Below are positions 14,363 to 19,551 of a stretch of 19,551 nt of DNA, piece by piece. The position numbers and the translations under genes were made by a program. Origin of the DNA: Candidatus Roizmanbacteria bacterium CG_4_9_14_0_8_um_filter_34_12 (GTDB lineage Bacteria; Patescibacteriota; Microgenomatia; UBA1406; GWC2-37-13). Numbering within the stretch: the stretch's first letter is position 1; each line of letters starts with the position of its first letter. The stretch is from positions 1 to 19,551 of the forward strand of contig PFTH01000204.1 in NCBI GenBank assembly GCA_002789465.1, written 5' to 3'. The notes beneath the pieces were generated by a model. That model had not been told where the DNA came from and did not search any database. It saw nothing but the letters and a program-made list of their open reading frames with translations.

Positions 14363-17152
14363 TCAGTTTGGATAGTGACAACGCTTGTATTTTTTCCCCG
14401 ACCCACACCAGCAGCGGTCGTTGCGACCGGGTTGTTTTTTTGTCTGTCCGGGCAATGTTACCTTAAAACCAATATCGTTTGCATCTGGTTGTGAATTAGT
14501 ATTTGGTGAAAGATTTATCTTATTATTTACTTGCGTATCTTCTACCTGCTTTTGTTGTTTTTGAGTGAAGGGATCAATCGATGAGGCTGAACGATATGTC
14601 ACTCCTGATTTGTACAAAATCGGAGCGGCTTCTTTCTTTTTCATCGTTTCCCTATCATTAACATTAATTTCTACCCGAAAAATTCGACGCGTAATCTCAT
14701 AATTAATATCATTAATTAATTTTTCAAACATTTTAAATGCTTCGTTTTTATACTCAACCAATGGATCCATTTGTGCATAACCGCGCAAGTTTATTCCTTC
14801 CCGCAAATCTTCGATTGCCGTTAAATGGTCAGTCCAATATTTATCAATTGTTGATAAACAAATCATTCCAACAACATTAGTCCATAATCCTTGTCCATAT
14901 TTTTTTTGTCGCTGTTCATAAACCTGCATTATTATATTATTTAGTTCGTTGCTAATTTTTTCTGCATTATTTCTTTTAGTAACAATTTGTATCTTTTCAG
15001 TCTCATTCGGAAGAATCATGCTCATCTCTTTTAAGAAAAGATCTTTTTGCTCGTTTGAAGGTTCATTTTCCGCGATAAAAAAAGATTGTGTGATTTGATT
15101 AATTTCTTTTCCCAAAATCGTAAATAGCGCTTTTTTAAATTCTAAAACATTATTTAGTTTCATTAAATTATTCCTCAGTTCATAAAGAATCTGTCTTTGA
15201 CGATTAATCACATCGTCATAATCAACCAAATGTTTTCGAATATCAAAATTAAAACCCTCAACCTTAACTTGGGCTTGTTCAATTGCCTTGCTCACCATTG
15301 AATGTGTTAGTGGCTGATCTTCAGGAAAGTTAAAGAAAGTCATGATTTTGGAAATTTGATCACCTCCAAAAATTCTCATCAGATCATCTTGCAACGCTAC
15401 AAAAAAACGTGTTTCTCCAGGATCTCCCTGCCGTCCGGCTCGACCTCGAAGTTGATTATCAATTCGACGCGATTCATGTCGTTCTGTACCAATCACATAT
15501 AGTCCTCCCAACTTAACCACTTCATCATGTTGTCTCTCCCACTCTTCTTTTGCCTTAACTTTGAACTTTGCGCTTTGAACTTTTAACTCTTCTTGTTGTC
15601 CTCCCAATATAATATCCACCCCTCTTCCCGCCATGTTTGTAGCGATGGTAACCGCACCTTTTTTTCCAGCATCAGCGATGATTTGTGCTTCTTGAAGATG
15701 ATTTTTTGCATTAAGAAGTTGATGCGGAATTCCTTTTTTGTTAAGAAGTTGAGATAAGAGTTCATTTTTTTCAATTGAAACCGTTCCAACCAAAACCGGT
15801 CGGCCAATTTGATAATTTTTTACAATCTCTTCAATCACAGCATTATATTTTGCGTTTTCAGTTTTATAAATCATATCCGGGTGATCTGCTCGAATCATCT
15901 TTCTATGAGTGGGAATCACCAATACATCTGTTTTGTAAATTTTATGAAACTCTTCTGCTTCGGTTGACGCTGTCCCTGTCATTCCAGCAATTTTTTTATA
16001 CATTCTAAAATAATTTTGAAGAGAAACTGTGGCTAAAGTTTTTGATTCACGCTGAATTGAAACATTTTCTTTTGCCTCAATTGCTTGATGCAGTCCTTCT
16101 GAAAATCTTCGACCTGGTAAAAGTCGACCAGTAAACTCATCAACGATAATTACTTCTCCATCTTTTACAATATAATCCTTATTATTTTTAAAAAGCGCAT
16201 CGGCTTTTAAAGCGGCTTCAAGATGATAAAGTGTGTCGAAATCCTTTTCATAGATATTCTCAACTCCAAGGTTTTTTTCAATCCGTAAAATTCCCGCCTC
16301 TGTTAAATTTGCTGTTCTTTGTTTTTCGTCGATTATATAATCGATTTTTGGATCTAATGTTTTGATAACCTGTGAATAACGATAATATTTTGATGTATCT
16401 TCATCATAAGGTGCAGAAATGATATGGGGAGTACGTGCCTCGTCGATTAAGACTGAATCTGCTTCGTCAATTATTGCATAATTAAAACCCCTCTGAACCA
16501 TTTCTTCAGTATTAGCTGCCATGTTATCACGCAAATAATCAAAGCCATATTCACTGTTAATTCCGTAAGTAACATCAGTAAGATATGCTTCCCGACGTGT
16601 TATTGGACGTAAATGCGCCAAACGCCAATCCCAACTATCTTTTTCATTAAAATCTTTATCATAAATAAATGATTTTTCACCAATAATTGCACTCGTTGTC
16701 ATTCCTAAAAAATCAAGCACCGGTCCCATCCATCCGGTTCCAATCCGCGCTAAATAATCATTCACCGTCACTAAATGTGCACCTTTTCCTGTTAAAGCAT
16801 TTAAATATAGGGCAGTAGTCGCAGAAAGTGTTTTTCCTTCTCCTGTCTTTTGTTCTGCAATCTTACCATCATGAAGTGCGATTCCTGCTAATAATTGAAC
16901 GTCAAAATGACGCTGACCTAAAACACGATATGCTGCTTCACGAACAAGAGCGAAGGATCGTGGTAATACTTCTTCGAGTTTCTTATTCCCTGATTGTATT
17001 TGTTCTTTTAGTTCATTAGTTTCTTCAATGAAATCTTTTTCTTTGAATCTCTTGATTTCTGGTTCAAGCTGATTAATCTGTTTTACAATACTACCCAATC
17101 TCGTAAGCTCTTTTTCATTAAAATCAAACCATTTTTTTAAAAACGACAACAT
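14363..17152 (-). CDS. secA: SecA, preprotein translocase ATPase
   Basis: SecA drives protein export through SecYEG. The protein is full length at 929 residues. Features in order: an N-terminal helix region; RHFDVQLLAGIALHDGKIAEQKTGEGKT with Walker A around 101-108; the Walker B/DEAD segment YAIIDEADSVLIDEARTPHIIS; the preprotein cross-linking region; helicase motifs MTGTASTEAEEF, ATNMAGRGVDIILGG and RIDNQLRGRAGRQGDPGETRFF; the wing and scaffold with KYWTDHLTAIEDLREGINLRGYAQMDPLVEYKNEAF; and a C-terminal SEC-C zinc motif with Cys914, Cys916, Cys925 and His926. An insertion near 521-535 (KVQSAKFKVKAK) is encoded by a short internally repetitive sequence. The last 25 codons are more GC-rich than the rest of the gene, and the last few codons recur downstream. 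It is preceded by two envelope-protein genes in one operon. Confidence 0.97.
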   Translation of the reverse strand: MLSFLKKWFDFNEKELTRLGSIVKQINQLEPEIKRFKEKDFIEETNELKEQIQSGNKKLEEVLPRSFALVREAAYRVLGQRHFDVQLLAGIALHDGKIAEQKTGEGKTLSATTALYLNALTGKGAHLVTVNDYLARIGTGWMGPVLDFLGMTTSAIIGEKSFIYDKDFNEKDSWDWRLAHLRPITRREAYLTDVTYGINSEYGFDYLRDNMAANTEEMVQRGFNYAIIDEADSVLIDEARTPHIISAPYDEDTSKYYRYSQVIKTLDPKIDYIIDEKQRTANLTEAGILRIEKNLGVENIYEKDFDTLYHLEAALKADALFKNNKDYIVKDGEVIIVDEFTGRLLPGRRFSEGLHQAIEAKENVSIQRESKTLATVSLQNYFRMYKKIAGMTGTASTEAEEFHKIYKTDVLVIPTHRKMIRADHPDMIYKTENAKYNAVIEEIVKNYQIGRPVLVGTVSIEKNELLSQLLNKKGIPHQLLNAKNHLQEAQIIADAGKKGAVTIATNMAGRGVDIILGGQQEELKVQSAKFKVKAKEEWERQHDEVVKLGGLYVIGTERHESRRIDNQLRGRAGRQGDPGETRFFVALQDDLMRIFGGDQISKIMTFFNFPEDQPLTHSMVSKAIEQAQVKVEGFNFDIRKHLVDYDDVINRQRQILYELRNNLMKLNNVLEFKKALFTILGKEINQITQSFFIAENEPSNEQKDLFLKEMSMILPNETEKIQIVTKRNNAEKISNELNNIIMQVYEQRQKKYGQGLWTNVVGMICLSTIDKYWTDHLTAIEDLREGINLRGYAQMDPLVEYKNEAFKMFEKLINDINYEITRRIFRVEINVNDRETMKKKEAAPILYKSGVTYRSASSIDPFTQKQQKQVEDTQVNNKINLSPNTNSQPDANDIGFKVTLPGQTKKQPGRNDRCWCGSGKKYKRCHYPN
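15552..15588. repeat. Short repetitive insertion inside secA
   Basis: TTAACTTTGAACTTTGCG is followed by CTTTGAACTTTTAACTC, an internally repeated TTGAAC/TTAAC sequence. It encodes KVQSAKFKVKAK at a surface loop between GGQQEEL and EEWERQHDEVV. The pattern matches simple AT-rich repeats rather than conserved protein. Confidence 0.5.
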
Positions 17153-17166
17153 ATAAATGAATAAAA

Positions 17167-17883
17167 TTATTTTTTAACAAAGTATTCTTGGGGAATTACT
17201 AAAATTCTTGTAGCAGAGTATCTTTGTTCTTCTTTTTTATCCCCAATAGATTTTTTATATACAATGTGAATTGTGTCTCCAACCTTAATTTTTGAAAAAC
17301 CAATTCTTTCACTTTCTAATGTCTTGATATTAATCAAATATATTTTTGTATATATCTCAATGTCAACTAAATCATTTTCCTTATCAACATTTAATATATT
17401 TAAATAAAAATCTTCTCTATTAATATCTGTTACCTTACCAGACTGCAATATATACTGTTCCTCCAAATAAATTGAGTTTGCGTTGACATTTTTATCAATC
17501 ATTGGCCCAGTAACTACAATATAATCGTCTTTAACAATATCATCAAACTCCTTTTCTTTCTTGACTCCATTAATTAATGAATAAATAAGCGTCAAGTCTT
17601 TTTCTATTGTTATCGTATATTCTTCATTATCTCTTGCGATTAATGTAATCTTATTATCCTTTATTGACTTAACATTTCCTGCTAATACTTGCTGATTACT
17701 TCGTTCTGCTTCTAAAGCCTTTTCCGTCCGTTCTCTAAACGCTTTAACAGTATCATCAACTTGTGTTGTGGCCGATGATGAAGCGTCAGCTGCTGATGCT
17801 GCCTCTTCAGACTGAGCAATAACTCTATACGATAAAAGAAATAGTGATAATATTAAGATATTTATGAACAGTGTTTTTTTCAT
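17167..17883 (-). CDS. Secreted or lipid-free envelope protein of unknown function
   Basis: This 238-residue protein has an N-terminal signal peptide: KK, a hydrophobic core of about 15 residues (LFINILILSLFLLSY), then a probable cleavage site near VIAQSEE. A low-complexity Ala/Ser stretch and a charged helix (VKAFRERTEKALEAERS) follow. The rest is beta-rich, with repeated phrases of the type GNVKSIKDNKITLIARDNEEYTI and GKVTDINREDFYLNIL, each followed by a DDYIVV- or GDTIHIV-like turn, suggesting two or three small OB-like barrels. I recognise the style (DUF5666-like) but not a named family. It starts immediately after the stop of the Ig-like gene (TAA-ATG, no gap) and lies 14 bases before secA. 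Confidence 0.75.
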   Translation of the reverse strand: MKKTLFINILILSLFLLSYRVIAQSEEAASAADASSSATTQVDDTVKAFRERTEKALEAERSNQQVLAGNVKSIKDNKITLIARDNEEYTITIEKDLTLIYSLINGVKKEKEFDDIVKDDYIVVTGPMIDKNVNANSIYLEEQYILQSGKVTDINREDFYLNILNVDKENDLVDIEIYTKIYLINIKTLESERIGFSKIKVGDTIHIVYKKSIGDKKEEQRYSATRILVIPQEYFVKK

Positions 17884-18312
17884 TTATTCTGCTAAATAAT
17901 AAACTTGTAGTTGTTTTTTCTGAAATGGAACATTTTTGTCATCAGGATAAACGCTCACCTGAATAACATTTTCTCCCAAGGATAATGGCATATCAACTTT
18001 AAAATTTATTTCTTTATTTTTAATAATTATGTCTTTGACAGAAGACTGAATAATAATCATTGAATTTTTTGTTGCTTTTCCATTAATGGAAACAGCTTTA
18101 TCTTTGATAAGTTCGTTATCTTTTGGACTAGTAATCTCAAGATTAGTAACAAGGCTCTGATTAATCTGTTTTGTTGGAGCGCTTGATATTGAATTAGCAA
18201 TTGTTTTAGTATTTTTTGTATTTTGTGTACCTGTCCGAATCACCATAAAAATTGCAACAATCAAACCAAATCCAATACCAAGAATAACTGCAATAATTGT
18301 TTCTTTTTTCAT
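17884..18312 (-). CDS. Membrane-anchored protein with a bacterial Ig-like domain
   Basis: The 142-residue protein has one N-terminal membrane segment (about 6-25, IIAVILGIGFGLIVAIFMVI) and then a Ser/Thr/Asn-rich linker. From about residue 57 a compact beta-sandwich-like domain follows: LEITSPKDNELIKDKAVSINGKATKNSMIII, VDMPLSLGENVIQVSVYPDD, then KKQLQVYYL. The SP-x-N-x-x-I opening and the LxxGENxIxV motif are typical of bacterial Ig-like, glucodextranase-B-like domains on cell surfaces. The function is unknown; binding or a structural role outside the membrane is likely. It is seven bases after nnrD and directly abuts the next gene, so it is part of an nnrD-secA operon. Confidence 0.8.
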   Translation of the reverse strand: MKKETIIAVILGIGFGLIVAIFMVIRTGTQNTKNTKTIANSISSAPTKQINQSLVTNLEITSPKDNELIKDKAVSINGKATKNSMIIIQSSVKDIIIKNKEINFKVDMPLSLGENVIQVSVYPDDKNVPFQKKQLQVYYLAE

Positions 18313-18319
18313 AAGTGTT

Positions 18320-19255
18320 TTATATAAGACTAGCCCAAACTTGAGGTACTGTCTGAATTATGTTTTCTATATTATACCAATACTTTTGCTTTGAAAACAA
18401 GCGGTCAGCAGCCATCTTCAAAAGAAGACTTCCACAAACAGTTGACAATAGTGGGGGATTTCTTGTGGAAATTGCCGCCACTAAACCAGCCAATAAGTCT
18501 CCTGTCCCTCCCTTTGTTAATCCTGAATTGCCGCCTTTAATCGTATAAGTTATTTTGCCATCAGAAATAATATCAACAACTGCTTTTAATAAAATTACTG
18601 TTTCATATTTCAAAGCCATCTGTTCTACTATTTTTATTTTATCTTCCAGTTTAGATTTACTAATATCTATACCAAATAAACATTTAAATTCTTGTTGATG
18701 TGGAGTAATAATTGGTTGTTTAAGTTTTGATAACCATTCTTTTTCCATCATTTGTAGTGCTCCAGCATCCAACACCCACTGTTTATTGGAATGATTATTT
18801 ATCAAATAATTTACTAATTGATATGTCATCATCGCTTCATCTTTAAGTTTAGTTATTTTATTCAAATTTAATTCTTTATTCTTAATTCTTAATTCTAAAT
18901 TATTGATTCTAAATTCTTTCCTTATCATTCCCGATCCGATCAAAATCGAGTCATCTTCATTCACATATGAATCAAGTTGATTTCGTGGGACAATGATTCC
19001 GTTTTGAAATTTCTTTTTCAAACTCAACATTATTTGGTTATTTTCTACAGTTGACGAATAATGCACCATATCTACAACATAAGAAGCTATTTCCGCTGCC
19101 CAAATTGAAGCGCCGTGAAAAAGCGACGATCCACCAATCACCAATAGTTTTCCATTTTGTCCTTTATGAGAGTTTAACGGTGGAATATATAGCTTTGAAA
19201 ATAAAGCTTTTATTTTTTGCGTGTCAGTTGATTTAATTGTTTTTATTATATTCAT
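18320..19255 (-). CDS. nnrD: ADP/ATP-dependent NAD(P)H-hydrate dehydratase (NnrD, YjeF C-terminal domain)
   Basis: This 311-residue enzyme repairs hydrated NAD(P)H by ATP- or ADP-driven dehydration. It shows the ribokinase-like YjeF_C pattern: HKGQNGKLLVIGGSSLFHGASIWAAEIA (30-57), VLDAGAL (161-167), IITPHQQEFKCLFG (182-195) and the nucleotide/catalytic NSGLTKGGTGDLLAGLVAA (243-261) with Asp253. The N-terminal epimerase domain found in bifunctional YjeF is absent. Between SGMIRKE and LNYLINN-type helices lies an extra segment (about 114-135) rich in Leu, Arg, Lys and Asn (INNLELRIKNKELNL) that is encoded by an AT-rich repeat and absent from typical relatives. It is the first gene of the minus-strand operon and divergent from alaS. 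Confidence 0.93.
   Translation of the reverse strand: MNIIKTIKSTDTQKIKALFSKLYIPPLNSHKGQNGKLLVIGGSSLFHGASIWAAEIASYVVDMVHYSSTVENNQIMLSLKKKFQNGIIVPRNQLDSYVNEDDSILIGSGMIRKEFRINNLELRIKNKELNLNKITKLKDEAMMTYQLVNYLINNHSNKQWVLDAGALQMMEKEWLSKLKQPIITPHQQEFKCLFGIDISKSKLEDKIKIVEQMALKYETVILLKAVVDIISDGKITYTIKGGNSGLTKGGTGDLLAGLVAAISTRNPPLLSTVCGSLLLKMAADRLFSKQKYWYNIENIIQTVPQVWASLI
18862..18917. repeat. AT-rich repeat inside nnrD
   Basis: A run of TTCTTAATTC, TTAATTCTAAATTA and TTCTAAATTCTT units encodes the extra INNLELRIKNKELNL segment of NnrD. The core AATTCTAAATT also occurs, inverted, at the very start of the window (ATAATTTAGAATTC, 8-21). Confidence 0.55.
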
Positions 19256-19274
19256 AAATCATATATCATAAATC
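19255..19274. repeat. Short dispersed AT-rich repeat in the nnrD/alaS gap
   Basis: This is an exact 20-base copy of the segment at 9069-9088 inside tsaD. It lies immediately upstream of the nnrD start codon and probably forms part of its 5' region. Confidence 0.65.
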
Positions 19275-19284
19275 AATAATCATA

Positions 19285-19297
19285 TATAATGTATAAT
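19285..19297 (+). promoter_or_regulatory. Candidate -10 elements of alaS
   Basis: Two perfect TATAAT hexamers occur at 19285-19290 and 19292-19297. The second lies eight bases before the alaS ATG, so the start of transcription would be at or within a base or two of the start codon. No clear TTGACA lies upstream, only repeat DNA. Confidence 0.45.
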
Positions 19298-19305
19298 CTT
19301 ACATT

Positions 19306-19551
19306 ATGTCAATCACTCATTTACAACTCAGAGAAAAATTTGCTAATTTTTGGAAAAGCAAAAATCATATCGAAATTCCTCCAATTCCTTTAATTCCCCG
19401 AGATGATCCCACCACACTTTTCACCGGATCTGGCATGCAACAACTTGTTCCCTATCTACTTGGCGAACCTTCTCCACTTGGTAAACGATTATACAATATT
19501 CAACGTTGTCTTCGTGCTCAAGATATCGAAGAGGTTGGAGACAACCGCCAT
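19306..19551 (+). CDS. alaS: Alanyl-tRNA synthetase, N-terminal fragment cut by the window end
   Basis: The 82 visible codons match the start of the class II AlaRS catalytic domain: LREKFANFWKSKNHIEIPP, then LIPRDDPTTLFTGSGMQQLVPYLLGE with the conserved Asp-Pro-Thr-x-Leu-Phe block, and RCLRAQDIEEVGDNRH. Most bacterial enzymes have motif-2-region sequence RAGGKHNDLENVGxTARHHTFFE. The shortened GDNRH form is one I associate with Patescibacteria. It charges tRNA-Ala with alanine. The frame stays open to the end of the window, so the gene continues beyond 19551. Confidence 0.93.
   Translation, partial: MSITHLQLREKFANFWKSKNHIEIPPIPLIPRDDPTTLFTGSGMQQLVPYLLGEPSPLGKRLYNIQRCLRAQDIEEVGDNRH

Noticed and set aside
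14209..14406. 65-codon minus-strand reading frame overlapping the secA end
   Set aside because: It runs through the secA 3' codons in another frame and through the hairpins, has no family resemblance, and its length is chance.
14415..14441. CGGTCG-TTG-CGACCG hairpin followed by a T-rich tract on the plus strand, terminator-like
   Set aside because: It lies within the SEC-C codons of secA on the other strand and no plus-strand gene leads into it; the T tract is Lys/Gln codons.

Overview
The window reads as a low-GC bacterial chromosome segment. I infer a Candidate Phyla Radiation (Patescibacteria) genome, possibly Microgenomates. The grounds are the protein style (alanyl-tRNA synthetase with a GDNRH motif, FtsH with a GPSGCGKT P-loop, small coiled-coil and single-pass Ig-like proteins), the pared-down gene versions (short SufD, short SufU-like scaffold, stand-alone 5'-3' exonuclease), the near absence of Shine-Dalgarno sequences and many small AT-rich dispersed repeats. 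No rRNA or other phylogenetic marker is present, so this is inference.

Layout. 12-4938 (minus): a SUF iron-sulfur cluster operon transcribed rrf2-sufC-sufB-sufD-sufS-sufU, with repeat elements in the sufB/sufD and sufD/sufS gaps. 5008-6906 (minus): a restriction-modification-like pair, an intact HNH endonuclease followed by a DNA methyltransferase broken by one frameshift and one in-frame TGA. 6907-7809: about 900 bases without an intact gene, holding two near-identical GCAA-loop terminator hairpins, the 33-codon stump of an NYN-domain gene and a small palindromic repeat. 7810-8121 (minus): a coiled-coil protein. 8220-10342 (minus): the tRNA t6A pair, a TsaC-TsaE fusion overlapping TsaD by 4 bases. 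10343-10571: a divergent intergenic region with a 120-base palindromic repeat. 10581-13957 (plus): ftsH, a stand-alone FEN-type exonuclease and a membrane-anchored staphylococcal-type nuclease. 13965-19255 (minus): nnrD, an Ig-like anchored protein, a secreted protein, secA and a DUF167 gene. 19306-end (plus): the start of alaS.

The genes are mostly housekeeping: Fe-S cluster assembly, tRNA t6A modification, membrane proteolysis, Sec export, NAD(P)HX repair and tRNA charging. The unusual content is in the DNA between and inside them. Short AT-rich repeats appear to have entered tsaD, secA and nnrD in frame. Two copies of a palindromic element lie in opposite orientation, one of them supplying the last codons and stop of sufD. 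The 3' end of secA is followed by a second copy of its last codons across a GC-richer, hairpin-rich stretch. I did not find a convincing new multi-gene system. The secA tail duplication, the orphaned restriction enzyme, the TsaC-TsaE fusion and the promoter-to-hairpin units near 7.2 kb deserve the closest look.
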